Positions 7,885 through 16,937 of a stretch of DNA of 64,000 nt are shown one piece after another. Position numbers and translations under genes: made by a program. Numbering within the stretch: the stretch's first letter is position 1; the number at the start of each line of letters is the position of its first letter. The DNA comes from Thermococcus sp. MV5 (lineage in GTDB: Archaea; Methanobacteriota_B; Thermococci; Thermococcales; Thermococcaceae), in the NCBI RefSeq assembly GCF_012027425.1, contig NZ_SNUE01000002.1, forward strand, positions 62,001 to 126,000. The letters are read 5' to 3'. The notes under the pieces are model-generated. The model was given only the letters and a program-made list of their open reading frames with translations, was not told where the DNA came from and did not search any database.

Positions 7885-8569
7885 GATCATCGGGACTATG
7901 CACGTGTCTCCAAGGAGTAGGGAAGAAGTCAGACGATTGATCTTAAAGGAAAATCCTGATGCCATAGCTATTGAACTCGACAAACAACGATTCTATGCCT
8001 TAAAATCTTCTAAAAAACTCACGCTTCAAGAAGCCTTGAAACTTGGAAGAAAGGCACTTTTGGCTTACATTCTAATGAAAGTTGAAGAGAAAATTGGGGA
8101 AGAGTTTGGAATGAAACCCGGTGGAGAAATGGAAGAGGCTATTCAAATGGCAGGTTTTCTAAGAATTCCCCTTTATCTGATCGACGAAGATATACAAATA
8201 ATCATGGAGAAGCTTTTAAAAGCTCCGTTTAGGGAGAAACTCCTTCTTCTAATTGAAAGTGCTTTAGTGTTCTTTCCAATAATCCCTGCTGAGGAAGAAC
8301 CAGCAAGCCTCATGGAAAGTTACAAAATAATGATGTATCGTTTTAGAATGAGATATCCCTATTTGTTTAAAGTTCTGGTAGAGGAAAGGAATGAGATAAT
8401 GGCAAAACACCTCAAGTTTATTGTGGATGAACTCAAAAAAGCTGGTATCAAAAAGCCTAAAGTAATTGCCGTAGTTGGCCTAGGACACAAAAAGGGAATA
8501 GAGAGAATCTTAAATTCATATAAAGAGCAAAAAAGTTTATTAAACAGAGAGACAAATATAAAACGGTGA
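7862..8569 (+). CDS. TraB/PrgY-family protein
   Basis: A 235-residue protein starting MSYLRYVKIIGTMHVSPRS. The GTMHVS segment, ENPDAIAIELD, and VVGLGHKKGI near the end are the three conserved blocks of the TraB/PrgY/GumN (EreA/ChaN-like) family, proposed to be metal-dependent hydrolases or proteases. Many archaeal members have C-terminal membrane segments, which this one lacks. The start was chosen because GGTGAGGGGT directly precedes this ATG; it overlaps rnz by 23 bases. The substrate is unknown. Confidence 0.8.
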   Translation: MSYLRYVKIIGTMHVSPRSREEVRRLILKENPDAIAIELDKQRFYALKSSKKLTLQEALKLGRKALLAYILMKVEEKIGEEFGMKPGGEMEEAIQMAGFLRIPLYLIDEDIQIIMEKLLKAPFREKLLLLIESALVFFPIIPAEEEPASLMESYKIMMYRFRMRYPYLFKVLVEERNEIMAKHLKFIVDELKKAGIKKPKVIAVVGLGHKKGIERILNSYKEQKSLLNRETNIKR

Positions 8570-8573
8570 TTCC

Positions 8574-8750
8574 ATGGAAAGGCAACACCTTAAGTGTCCC
8601 CTTTGTGGTGGAACTAGTTTTAAGGTCGAAGAAGGCAAACTGGATAGTAAATGGGGCTTCACAGCTCACAGAGTAAGTATTGTAATCTGTGAAACTTGTG
8701 GATATGTAATGATGTTCTACAAAGGAAGGACAATATGGGATTTCGATTAG
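8574..8750 (+). CDS. Small zinc-ribbon protein
   Basis: A 58-residue protein starting MERQHLKCPLCGG. Two CxxC pairs (Cys8/Cys11 and Cys39/Cys42) are separated by 27 residues, as in a zinc ribbon, and the tail reads VMMFYKGRTIWDFD. It starts 4 bases after the TraB-like stop, with GGTGATTCC as ribosome binding site, so it belongs to the rnz operon. Similar mini zinc ribbons are common in Thermococcales and are usually thought to bind nucleic acid or proteins. No specific role is known. Confidence 0.8.
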   Translation: MERQHLKCPLCGGTSFKVEEGKLDSKWGFTAHRVSIVICETCGYVMMFYKGRTIWDFD

Positions 8751-8906
8751 TTTTTCTTCTTCACTTTTAGTAATTTTTGTGGTTATAAGCCTTAATGTAT
8801 GATAGTTATTTTGAAGAGAATATGTCAAAATTCTCCTACATGAAGTTTAAATACTCTTTTATATACTCTAACGATTGCCGTGAAATTAATTGAGGAGGTT
8901 CCAGTT

Positions 8907-9422
8907 ATGGATCTAGACCATGACGAAATCTTAGTCCTAAAAACAGTTTTTAAAGGAAAACTAGATGATTTAGATATAAAGATATACCAAGCATTAAGAG
9001 AAAATGGAAGAATCAGCGATACCAAAATTGCAGAAAAGCTTGGCATTTCTATAACTACAGTTAGACGAAGGCGATTACGGCTCCAAGATGAGGGAATATT
9101 GCAAGTAATTGGTCTCCTACTTCTGAGAGCCGCTGATGCTGCATATGCCGATGTTTTGGTTAAATTGAACCAGCAAATTCGAATTGAAGAGATCAACGAA
9201 TTTATTCATGAAGCAATAAAAAATCCCAGAATATACGAAGTAACCATGTATCTTGGAGGGGAGTACGACCTTCTGTTAAGATTCTTTGAAGCTAATTTTG
9301 AGCGACTTAGGTATCATGTGGATAAATTCCTTAGAAATCACAAAGTAGTAGAGAAATACAGTGTTTATCCTGCAATAGGAAGTCCGAAAGCATGGTATAA
9401 ATCATTCAAATTGAAGTTTTAA
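8907..9422 (+). CDS. Lrp/AsnC-family transcriptional regulator
   Basis: A 171-residue regulator with an N-terminal winged helix-turn-helix (LDDLDIKIYQALRENGR, then KIAEKLGISITTVRRRRLRL) and a C-terminal RAM-like effector/oligomerisation domain (YEVTMYLGGEYDLLLRFF). A GTG at 8880 is an alternative start, but GAGGAGGT 8 bases before the ATG at 8907 and TATA-like sequence at 8847-8866 favour the later one. It sits directly upstream of the AbgT transporter and M20 amidohydrolase genes, so it is the obvious candidate for their control; that link is inference. Confidence 0.88.
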   Translation: MDLDHDEILVLKTVFKGKLDDLDIKIYQALRENGRISDTKIAEKLGISITTVRRRRLRLQDEGILQVIGLLLLRAADAAYADVLVKLNQQIRIEEINEFIHEAIKNPRIYEVTMYLGGEYDLLLRFFEANFERLRYHVDKFLRNHKVVEKYSVYPAIGSPKAWYKSFKLKF

Positions 9423-9506
9423 ATCTCCATTCATGTTTTTACGCTTGGTAAAAGTAACATCTCAACACCCCAAATTTACTAGATTGGCCTGTAACAAACT
9501 GCAAGA

Positions 9507-9597
9507 TTATACCATAATGTAATGCCAAATTTTAAATGGTAATATATAAATATTTATTCTTCTATTTGTCTGCGACAAATCTACTGGGTGATAGAAT
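9507..9597 (+). promoter_or_regulatory. Promoter and putative operators of the abgT-type gene
   Basis: The TATA region AATATATAAATATTT lies at about 9541-9555. Downstream of it, ATTTGTC (9564-9570) and GACAAAT (9574-9580) form a perfect 7-bp inverted repeat with a 3-base spacer, at or just after the expected transcription start. Upstream, ATTATACCAT (9507-9515) is roughly mirrored by ATGGTAATAT (9536-9545). GGGTGATAGA precedes the ATG. The elements could be sites for the adjacent Lrp-type regulator. Confidence 0.5.
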
Positions 9598-11121
9598 ATG
9601 CCTGAGGAAAAAGGCGGAGCATTGATGCGATTTATAAACTGGATAGAAAAGGTAGGCAACAAACTTCCTCATATGTTTTGGATTTTCTTAGGCCTATGGG
9701 TGTTAGTTATTCTGCTCTCAGGTGTTTTAGCAGGAGCATCGGCGATAGATCCAGCGAAAGGTGAAGAAGTTGCAATAGTAAGTCTACTTAATAAAGAAGG
9801 GTTATATTGGATTCTAACTAACATAGTCAAAAACTTTGCACAGTTCCCACCGCTCGGACTAGTATTAGTCATGATGATGGCAGCAGGGTTTGCTGAAAGG
9901 GCAGGTTTTATCCCCGCACTTATGAGGACTCTAACAAAAGTTCCTGACAAATATTTGATTCCTGCTATATTCATTTTGGGAATCTGTGGAAATCTTGCTT
10001 CTGATGCTTCTTTAGTGATAATCCCTCCACTTACAGCAGCATTGTTCTATTCCAAAAGAAAAGACCCAATATTTGGGCTTATACTTGGGTATGCTGCTGC
10101 TTCATCCGGGTTTACTGCAAATTTGTTCATAGCAGGGACTGATGTACTACTTTCAGGAATAACTGACGCGGCAGCTAAAATTGTGGACTCCAATTACAAT
10201 GTATATCCAACTGCAAACTATTACTTTATGGTGGCTTCAACATTTATAATCACCACCGTTGCTACGGTGTTTACTGTAAAATATGCGATGCCAAGATTTG
10301 GTAGATGGGAGGAGGAGTACGAGCATGCTCAAGTCCCAGAGGAGTATTTAAAACCCATTACAGATAGAGAGATGAAAGCTCTAAAGAAGGCTCTTTTGGC
10401 TGCAGGAGGATATTTCCTCTTAATGCTAGTGTTAACAATAATGCCTAATGGGCCGCTAAGAGATCCTACCAAAAATACCATAGTACCATCTACATTCCTT
10501 AAAGGTATGGTGCCAATCTTGTTCTTGTTCTTCGTAATTGGTGGATATGTTTATGGAAAAAGCGTTGGTACAGTTAAACGGCCCACCGACATGGTAAATT
10601 ATATGGCAGACGCTATGAGAACCATGGCCTCTTACTTGGTCATAATCTTGCCCATAGCAAACTTTACTTATACCTTCAAACACACAAACATGGCCTCAGT
10701 GCTTGCAATAAAGCTTGCCAATTTCCTCAAGTCCGCAGGATTCACCGGTATCGGTCTATTCATATCCATAATCCTAATAGCTACTTTCATCAATCTCTTT
10801 ATTACAAGTGGATCAACCAAATGGGCGTTTTTAGCTCCGGTTCTCGTGCCAATGATGTACTACCTAGGATACAGCCCAGAGTGGGCCCAATTACTCTACA
10901 GACTTGGTGACTCAAGCACCAACTCATTTACCCCATTATCCCCTTACTTCCCAGTTATCATTGGATATGCAAGTATTTACAAGAAAGATGTGGGAATTGG
11001 TACAATAATTTCAAGAACGTTCTTGTACTCTATGCTCTTCCTAGTGACGTGGATAATATTAGCAATAATATGGTATCTTTTAGGATTCCCACTAGGGCCT
11101 GGAGCTCCAATTAAGTTGTGA
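9598..11121 (+). CDS. AbgT family transporter (p-aminobenzoyl-glutamate type)
   Basis: A 507-residue polytopic membrane protein with about 12 hydrophobic segments. The order of motifs fits AbgT: IEKVGNKLPHMFWIF near the N-terminus, MMMAAGFAERAGFIPALMR, ASDASLVIIPPLTAALFY, and the C-terminal TSGSTKWAFLAPVLVPM followed by GDSSTNSFTPLSPYF. Characterised relatives import p-aminobenzoyl-glutamate or export antifolates, driven by ions. It is followed after 51 bases by an M20 amidohydrolase, the same transporter-hydrolase pairing as abgT-abgAB. The true substrate here may be another acyl or aryl amino acid or a dipeptide. Confidence 0.88.
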   Translation: MPEEKGGALMRFINWIEKVGNKLPHMFWIFLGLWVLVILLSGVLAGASAIDPAKGEEVAIVSLLNKEGLYWILTNIVKNFAQFPPLGLVLVMMMAAGFAERAGFIPALMRTLTKVPDKYLIPAIFILGICGNLASDASLVIIPPLTAALFYSKRKDPIFGLILGYAAASSGFTANLFIAGTDVLLSGITDAAAKIVDSNYNVYPTANYYFMVASTFIITTVATVFTVKYAMPRFGRWEEEYEHAQVPEEYLKPITDREMKALKKALLAAGGYFLLMLVLTIMPNGPLRDPTKNTIVPSTFLKGMVPILFLFFVIGGYVYGKSVGTVKRPTDMVNYMADAMRTMASYLVIILPIANFTYTFKHTNMASVLAIKLANFLKSAGFTGIGLFISIILIATFINLFITSGSTKWAFLAPVLVPMMYYLGYSPEWAQLLYRLGDSSTNSFTPLSPYFPVIIGYASIYKKDVGIGTIISRTFLYSMLFLVTWIILAIIWYLLGFPLGPGAPIKL

Positions 11122-11145
11122 TCTTTTTCATTTTTATTTGTCTTT
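11122..11145 (+). terminator. T-rich archaeal terminator-like run after abgT
   Basis: Immediately after the stop codon come the runs TCTTTTT, CATTTTTATTTG and TCTTT. Archaeal RNA polymerase terminates on such T tracts. It lies within a likely two-gene operon, so termination would only be partial. Confidence 0.35.
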
Positions 11146-11172
11146 GAAATGATTCAAGAGGAGATGATATAT

Positions 11173-12348
11173 ATGGAGATAGAATCCCAAATTATAGATC
11201 TTGCAAAGCAATTAGAGCCGTATATCATTGAGAGAAGAAGAGATTTTCACATGTATCCGGAGACCAGATTTGAGGAAGTTAGAACTTCTAGTATTGTGGA
11301 AGAAGAACTCAAAAAGCTTGGGTATAACGTTCTTAGAACTGCCGAGACAGGCGTCATTGGGATTTTAGAGGGTGAAAAAGAAGGCAGAACTGTCGCATTG
11401 AGGGCTGATATGGATGCTTTGCCGATTCAGGAGGAGAATGATGTTCCTTACAAGTCCAGGATTCCAGGAAAAATGCATGCTTGCGGTCACGATGCACATA
11501 CGGCAATGCTCCTCGGAACAGCAAGGATACTGGCTGAACTTAAAGAACAGCTTAAAGGGACTGTGAAATTAATATTCCAACCAGGAGAGGAAGGTGGTGC
11601 TGGAGCTAAAAGAATTATCGAAGAAGGACATATAGATGACGTTAACGCAATATTTGGTATCCATGTATGGGGCCACCTTCCTTCTGGAACTATTGCCACA
11701 AAAGAAGGTCCTATAATGGCCTCATCTGACGGCTTTATTATTCGAATAAGAGGAAAAGGTGGACATGCTGCATCACCCCATCTAACAAATGACCCTACAG
11801 CTCCAGCCACAGATATATACAATGCACTTCAAAAGATTGTCTCAAGAAGTGTTAATCCCTTATCCCCGATAGTCATCACAACTCCCATGATAGAAGCAAG
11901 TCATGGATATAACGTGATCCCCGATAGCGTAGAAATAAAAGGGACCTTGCGAACGTTTGATTCTGAACTTAGATCTAGGATAATAAAGAAAATAGAGAAC
12001 ATTGTAAAACATTACTCAACTGCTTGGGATTGCGAAGGAACCCTTGAACTATTTAGAATACCTTATCCTCCAACAATTAATACTCCAGAACTTGCTAAAT
12101 TTGTTATAAAAACTGCGCGAGAATTAGGGCCTATCATTAAAGCAGAAATGACTATGGGAGCTGAGGATTTTGCATTTTACCTGCAAAAAGTTCCTGGTGC
12201 ATTTATATTCTTGGGGATTAGAAATGAAGAAAAAGGAATAATCTATCCCCATCATCATCCAAGATTTGACGTTGATGAGAGTGTACTTTGGAAGGGGTCT
12301 GCTCTGTATTCCCTCTTAGCCTACAAGTATCTGGAAGGGGACGAATAG
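11173..12348 (+). CDS. M20 family amidohydrolase/carboxypeptidase
   Basis: A 391-residue zinc or cobalt peptidase of the M20D group. Metal-binding and catalytic motifs are in order: ADMDALPIQEENDVPY, the GKMHACGHDAHTAMLL motif, FQPGEEGGAGA with the catalytic Glu, IRGKGGHAASPH in the dimerisation domain, and MGAEDFAFY near the end. Pyrococcus homologues are described as carboxypeptidases/aminoacylases. AGAGGAGATG is the ribosome binding site for the ATG at 11173. The gene follows the AbgT transporter, so the pair probably imports and hydrolyses an N-acyl or aryl amino acid or peptide. Confidence 0.9.
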   Translation: MEIESQIIDLAKQLEPYIIERRRDFHMYPETRFEEVRTSSIVEEELKKLGYNVLRTAETGVIGILEGEKEGRTVALRADMDALPIQEENDVPYKSRIPGKMHACGHDAHTAMLLGTARILAELKEQLKGTVKLIFQPGEEGGAGAKRIIEEGHIDDVNAIFGIHVWGHLPSGTIATKEGPIMASSDGFIIRIRGKGGHAASPHLTNDPTAPATDIYNALQKIVSRSVNPLSPIVITTPMIEASHGYNVIPDSVEIKGTLRTFDSELRSRIIKKIENIVKHYSTAWDCEGTLELFRIPYPPTINTPELAKFVIKTARELGPIIKAEMTMGAEDFAFYLQKVPGAFIFLGIRNEEKGIIYPHHHPRFDVDESVLWKGSALYSLLAYKYLEGDE

Positions 12349-12411
12349 TAGCTCATACTTAAGAGTATTTCCTGTTCCTCCCATTTTATAAATTTCTAAG
12401 AGGGAAATGTC

Positions 12412-12906
12412 ATGTTTCAAAAAAACAATCAAACTCTGCAAATTGGTTTGGTTGTCAATGGTCCTAATATCCTGCTGAAACGATTTAACGTTAGGGTTGA
12501 GGAGATTCCAAATATTTTGAGAAGTTTTGGAAGAATTGCTATAGGAAAAGTTGTTCTTAATCATAACATCGCTCCAAAACTTGTTGAGATCATTCTTAAT
12601 TCTGGTTTGGAGCCAATCATTGTTAATGGGAAAGTTGATGTGGCTGTTGCTGTTGAGACTATGAAAATAATCTACAACCCAAAAATAAACATTCTAGCAT
12701 TAGGAGTTAGAGATGCACACTTCATGCCTCTTATCATAGAAGCCAAAAAGATGGGAAAAGAGGTAATTATCCTCACTCCAAAAGACGGAATAAGTGACGC
12801 ACTGCAAAATACTGCAGACAAGGTTATAGAGCTTTCAGGAAACCACTTTCGAGAGAGGGTTACAACATCTTCAAAATTAACCTCCCCCTTAAACTTTATA
12901 TTCTGA
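12412..12906 (+). CDS. NYN-domain (PIN-like) protein with altered acidic residues
   Basis: A 164-residue protein of the archaeal NYN/LabA-like family (TIGR00288 type). IGLVVNGPNILLKRFNV, GKVDVAVAVETM and LGVRDAHFMPLIIEA line up with the family motifs, which as I recall them read VDGPN and RDADF. Here the first Asp is Asn16 and the second acidic residue of RDADF is His103, so two of the usual metal ligands of a PIN-type nuclease are gone. It may bind RNA without cutting it. AAGAGGGAAATGTC precedes the ATG. It is followed by a KH-domain gene and an S2P protease gene. Confidence 0.75.
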   Translation: MFQKNNQTLQIGLVVNGPNILLKRFNVRVEEIPNILRSFGRIAIGKVVLNHNIAPKLVEIILNSGLEPIIVNGKVDVAVAVETMKIIYNPKINILALGVRDAHFMPLIIEAKKMGKEVIILTPKDGISDALQNTADKVIELSGNHFRERVTTSSKLTSPLNFIF

Positions 12907-12933
12907 GTCTCCAAGATTCTCTTGGGGTCAAAA

Positions 12934-13113
12934 ATGAGAGAAGAACTCAAGCGCATGCTCAAGGTTGAGATCCTAGAGATCGAATACGAACAAGATAAGA
13001 TAATCGTTTACGTCCCTAAAGATCAAATTAGAATAGCTGTAGGAAGCGGAGGAAGTGCTGTCAAAGCAGCGGAGCTCGTTCTCGGTAAAAAAATTGAAAT
13101 CAGAGGTAGATGA
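12934..13113 (+). CDS. Small KH-domain RNA-binding protein
   Basis: A 59-residue protein whose second half is a KH motif: KIIVYVPKDQIRIAVGSGGSAVKAAELVLGKKIEI, with GSGG at the place of the GxxG loop. An upstream TTG in the same frame is possible, but the ATG at 12934 fits the GGGGTCA site. It ends 3 bases before the S2P-type protease gene. Archaeal mini-KH proteins of this kind resemble the NusA KH module. RNA binding is expected; the target is unknown. Confidence 0.75.
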   Translation: MREELKRMLKVEILEIEYEQDKIIVYVPKDQIRIAVGSGGSAVKAAELVLGKKIEIRGR

Positions 13114-13116
13114 AAG

Positions 13117-13698
13117 ATGAGATTTGAGTTCAAGAAGCAAGAAATAGAAGACCTAGTAATCTCATTCATAGTTCTTACACTTGTTTTTTCTCGTTTTAAC
13201 ATAACGATAATTTCCTACGTAGCATTGGGTATCTTCACCGCGTTTATCTTTCATGAAATCGCCCATAGACAAGTAGCCAGAAAGTATGGATATTACGCGA
13301 TTTATAGAAGATGGGATACTGGAATCTTGCTTGCTCTCTTCCTAGGAATTCTTAACAAATTATTGGGACTTAGATTCCTTTTTGTTGCTGTTGGTGCAGT
13401 TCAAGTTTATTCTCTATATGCTGGCTGGGAAGATAGAGAAGCATATGGAAAAATAAGTCTTGCCGGACCAGTAACAAATATACTGGTAGGAGTAATCGCC
13501 ATAGCCTTATTGACTTTTGGAAAGCCTTCCGGAGTTGTTGGAGTTTCTCTTTATTACGCTGCTTATATCAACCTGTTGCTGGCATTCTTTAATCTCCTCC
13601 CAATACCTCCACTAGATGGTTATAAAGTTCTAAAGTGGAATACTGGTTATTGGGCAGTTGCAATAGGAACTGCTTTTCTCCTTCAATCCCTCCTCTAA
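13117..13698 (+). CDS. M50/site-2 protease family membrane metallopeptidase
   Basis: A 193-residue membrane protein with about five hydrophobic segments. The zinc motif HEIAH is at residues 46-50 inside a membrane helix, and the second motif NLLPIPPLDGYK supplies the conserved Asp. This is the minimal S2P/M50 core found in many archaea, without PDZ or CBS domains. It would cleave membrane-embedded substrates; none is evident nearby. It is cotranscribed with the KH gene (3-base gap). Confidence 0.88.
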   Translation: MRFEFKKQEIEDLVISFIVLTLVFSRFNITIISYVALGIFTAFIFHEIAHRQVARKYGYYAIYRRWDTGILLALFLGILNKLLGLRFLFVAVGAVQVYSLYAGWEDREAYGKISLAGPVTNILVGVIAIALLTFGKPSGVVGVSLYYAAYINLLLAFFNLLPIPPLDGYKVLKWNTGYWAVAIGTAFLLQSLL

Positions 13699-13772
13699 TT
13701 TTTCACCTTTGGTGATACAAAAAGAGAAAAGTTAAAATAGAAAGGATAAATTGAGATATAGAGGTGGAGAAA

Positions 13773-14345
13773 ATGGAGTACAAAATACCTTTCGGTGTCA
13801 AACTAGATTTTGAAACTGGGATTATTGAGAACGCAAAGAAAAGCGTTAGAAAACTCAGCAACATGAAGGGATATTTTATCGACGAAGATGCACAGAAAAA
13901 AATGATTGAAGAAAGTGACCCAGTGGTTTATGAGGTATATGCCATAGAACAGGAAGAAAAGGAAGGGGATTTAAACTTCGCTACAACAGTCCTTTATCCA
14001 GGAAAGGTGGGAAAAGAGTTTTTCATGACAAAAGGCCATTACCACTCAAAGATAGACCGAGCAGAGATTTATTTTGCTCTTAAAGGAAAAGGTGGGATGC
14101 TCTTACAAACCCCTGAAGGTGAGGCAAAATGGATACCAATGGAGCCTGGTACAATAGTCTACGTTCCTCCATATTGGGCCCATAGAACAATAAACACTGG
14201 AAATGAGCCATTTATCTTTTTAGCCCTCTATCCAGCAGATGCTGGACATGATTATGGAACAATTGCTGAAAAAGGATTTTCTAAGATAGTAATTGAGGAA
14301 AACGGGGAGATTGTTGTCAAGGACAACCCAAAATGGCAAGAATAA
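13773..14345 (+). CDS. pgiA: Glucose-6-phosphate isomerase, archaeal cupin type
   Basis: A 190-residue cupin-type phosphoglucose isomerase, the Thermococcales enzyme of the modified Embden-Meyerhof pathway that interconverts glucose-6-phosphate and fructose-6-phosphate. GHYHSKIDRAEIYFALKGKG carries the metal ligands His88, His90 and Glu97, and the YVPPYWAHRTIN segment carries His136, matching the numbering of the Pyrococcus furiosus enzyme. The ATG at 13773 follows GAGGTGGAGAAA; an in-frame GTG at 13764 is part of that site. It is a single gene between the S2P gene and the mutase gene. Confidence 0.95.
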   Translation: MEYKIPFGVKLDFETGIIENAKKSVRKLSNMKGYFIDEDAQKKMIEESDPVVYEVYAIEQEEKEGDLNFATTVLYPGKVGKEFFMTKGHYHSKIDRAEIYFALKGKGGMLLQTPEGEAKWIPMEPGTIVYVPPYWAHRTINTGNEPFIFLALYPADAGHDYGTIAEKGFSKIVIEENGEIVVKDNPKWQE

Positions 14346-14468
14346 ACCCCTTTTTCACTTTATTTATGTTCTTAAACATCTGGATAAAACATCCAATAGA
14401 AACGAACTTTTAGCTATTTGACTTTCTTCATTGCCTTTGATAGGCATTTCTGGGGTAAAAACTAAAAG

Positions 14469-14479
14469 ATTTTTATATG
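14469..14479 (+). promoter_or_regulatory. TATA box of the methylmalonyl-CoA mutase gene
   Basis: ATTTTTATATG lies 30 bases before the GTG/ATG region and 40 bases before the chosen ATG at 14509, leaving a short leader with a GGTGGTG ribosome binding site. Confidence 0.5.
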
Positions 14480-14508
14480 CCTAAAACATAAACCCTACGG
14501 TGGTGTTA

Positions 14509-16194
14509 ATGACCTTCGATAAAAAGAGGATAGAGGATATTAAAAAAGCCGAAGAAGAATGGAATGAAAAAACTGTAAAACCTTTCATCGCAAAAAGACC
14601 AGAAAGAAAGGAAAAATTCATGACCGCAGATGGATTTGAGATCAAACGGGTGTACACTCCCGCTGATCTTGGGAACTGGGAATACCTAAAAAAGCTCAAC
14701 TTCCCTGGCCAATATCCATTCACAAGAGGAGTTTATGCTACAATGTATAGAGGAAGACTATGGACAATGAGACAATACGCTGGTTTTGGAACTGCTGAAG
14801 AAAGCAATAAGCGTTACAAGTACCTCTTGGAGCAAGGGCAGACTGGTCTAAGCGTCGCTTTTGATTTACCAACACAAATTGGTTATGACTCTGATCACCC
14901 CATGGCAGAAGGTGAGGTTGGTAAAGTCGGTGTGGCCATTGATTCCCTCAAGGATATGGAGATACTCTTTGATGGAATCCCCCTAGATAAGGTCTCTACA
15001 TCAATGACAATTAACGCTACAGCTGCTAATCTTTTGGCAATGTACATTCTTGTGGGTCAAAAACAAGGTGTTTCACAAGGCCAACTTAGAGGAACTGTAC
15101 AAAACGATGTATTAAAGGAATACATAGCCAGAGGAACGTACATCTTCCCACCACAACCGTCCATGAGGCTAACAACAGACATCATAATGTACTGTGCGGA
15201 GCATGTTCCAAAGTGGAATTCAATAAGTATAAGTGGATACCATATTAGAGAAGCCGGAGCAAATGCAGTTCAAGAAGTCGCCTTCACTCTTGCCGATGGT
15301 ATTGAGTACGTTAAGGCTGTCATAGCAAGAGGTATGGACGTTGATAAGTTCGCCCCAAGATTGAGCTTTTTCTTCAATGCTCACAACAATTTCTTAGAAG
15401 AGATTGCCAAGTTTAGGGCAGCAAGAAGATTATGGGCCAAAATAATGAAGGAAAAATTCAACGCAAAGAATCCGAGATCAATGCTTTTGAGATTCCACAC
15501 CCAGACAGGCGGTTCAACACTCACGGCCCAGCAACCAGAGAATAATATAGTTAGAGTTGCCATTCAGGCCCTAGCTGCAGTCTTGGGTGGAACCCAATCC
15601 CTCCACACTAATAGTTATGACGAGGCCCTGAGCCTTCCAACAGAAAAAAGCGTTAGAATCGCCTTAAGAACACAACAAATCATTGCATACGAGAGTGGAG
15701 TGGTCGATACCATTGATCCCCTTGGAGGAAGCTATTACATTGAGTGGCTTACCGACCACATAGAAGAAGAAGCTATGAAGTACATTGAGAAGATTGAGGG
15801 TATGGGAGGAATGATGAAGGCCATTGAAAGGGGATACATCCAGAAGGAGATTGCTGACTCAGCCTACAAGTACCAGAGGGAAGTTGAAGAGAAGAAGCGC
15901 ATTATTGTTGGTGTGAACGAATTTATCGTGGATGAACCACTCGAAGTAGAAATCCTTAAAGTCGATCCAAGCATCAGAGATAAACAGATGGAGAGATTAA
16001 AGAAACTTAGAAGTGAACGCGATAATAAAAAGGTTGAAGAAGCATTGGACGCATTGAGGAAAGCCGCTGAGACCGAAGATGAGAACCTAATGCCATACAT
16101 CATCGAAGCCCACAAGCACCTTGCAACCCTTGGTGAGGTTACTGACATCCTCAGAGAAGTTTGGGGTGAATATAGGGCCCCATTGATCTTCTGA
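14509..16194 (+). CDS. Methylmalonyl-CoA mutase, large (alpha, catalytic) subunit
   Basis: A 561-residue protein covering the TIM-barrel catalytic domain: [74 protein letters not shown], and the [20 protein letters not shown] segment. It ends without a B12-binding domain, as in other archaea and some bacteria where that domain is a separate small subunit; no such gene is visible in this window. It interconverts methylmalonyl-CoA and succinyl-CoA. GGTGGTG precedes the ATG at 14509. Confidence 0.93.
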   Translation: MTFDKKRIEDIKKAEEEWNEKTVKPFIAKRPERKEKFMTADGFEIKRVYTPADLGNWEYLKKLNFPGQYPFTRGVYATMYRGRLWTMRQYAGFGTAEESNKRYKYLLEQGQTGLSVAFDLPTQIGYDSDHPMAEGEVGKVGVAIDSLKDMEILFDGIPLDKVSTSMTINATAANLLAMYILVGQKQGVSQGQLRGTVQNDVLKEYIARGTYIFPPQPSMRLTTDIIMYCAEHVPKWNSISISGYHIREAGANAVQEVAFTLADGIEYVKAVIARGMDVDKFAPRLSFFFNAHNNFLEEIAKFRAARRLWAKIMKEKFNAKNPRSMLLRFHTQTGGSTLTAQQPENNIVRVAIQALAAVLGGTQSLHTNSYDEALSLPTEKSVRIALRTQQIIAYESGVVDTIDPLGGSYYIEWLTDHIEEEAMKYIEKIEGMGGMMKAIERGYIQKEIADSAYKYQREVEEKKRIIVGVNEFIVDEPLEVEILKVDPSIRDKQMERLKKLRSERDNKKVEEALDALRKAAETEDENLMPYIIEAHKHLATLGEVTDILREVWGEYRAPLIF

Positions 16195-16196
16195 TT

Positions 16197-16790
16197 CTAT
16201 CCAATTTTCTTTTCTAAATATATCACAACAGCTAAAAGCACTACTAAGCCTAAAATCAAGAGATAAATTTCTTTTGAAGTTAATTCACTTACTTCTGGCC
16301 TTCCCCTAGATACTTTAAAGTGGATGGTTATGTTTCCCTCTCCAACAACAGCTATGGCCACAAAATCTTCATAACTCCTTATCCCAAACTCTCCTTTTAT
16401 AGTTCTCCCCCTTCCCTTAAAAACCCCTTTAAAATTGGTAGAGAGTGGATCAAGATTCTCTTTCTCATTGTTAAGAGTGAAATAATAAGCCCTAAGCTCA
16501 ACCTGTTTATCTGAATCTAAAGAAACCCCAAGCCGTTGTCCTCTAAGAGACGTTGCGTTTATGATAAAAGTTCTCAAGCCCTCGCCAAATTCTCTCCTTT
16601 TAAGTTCAAAGCTTATATTCCTAGGTTCATTGAGATACTCGCCCACCAAAAGCACTCCGTCAAAGTAGTTTTCCCCCTCGATCATAATCATGAAGTCGCT
16701 TTGGTTAAAGACGAGATAATCGCTCCTGCCTTTCTCTTGCGTTGAGGAAGCCACAATCTTCCCAGAAGAATCTAAGAGATGGATTCTCAA
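16197..16790 (-). CDS. Hypothetical extracytoplasmic protein with C-terminal membrane anchor, apparently missing its N-terminus
   Basis: The 197 residues from a TTG at 16790 form a beta-rich region (RIHLLDSSGKIVASSTQEKG, FDGVLLVGEYLNEPRNISFEL) ending in one transmembrane segment (IYLLILGLVVLLAVVIYLEKK). No good start exists: the same frame stays open upstream to about 16937, at the 3' end of the tRNA-Val gene, with coding-like sequence (SLLPGENDILLLPYRRCIRQ) but no ATG, GTG or TTG. A TTTTATATTA box lies at about 16885-16895. The gene was probably truncated next to the tRNA. Function is not recognised; it converges on the mutase gene. Confidence 0.55.
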   Translation of the reverse strand: MRIHLLDSSGKIVASSTQEKGRSDYLVFNQSDFMIMIEGENYFDGVLLVGEYLNEPRNISFELKRREFGEGLRTFIINATSLRGQRLGVSLDSDKQVELRAYYFTLNNEKENLDPLSTNFKGVFKGRGRTIKGEFGIRSYEDFVAIAVVGEGNITIHFKVSRGRPEVSELTSKEIYLLILGLVVLLAVVIYLEKKIG

Positions 16791-16937
16791 GTCTTTTCCC
16801 TGTCTTATGCATCTCCTATAAGGAAGGAGTAATATATCGTTTTCACCAGGGAGAAGGCTCCTTTCGTGTGAAACTAATTGTGTAATATAAAACTCAGAAT
16901 GCTGAACGTTTACACATTTTGAGCCATAGAATCCCTT

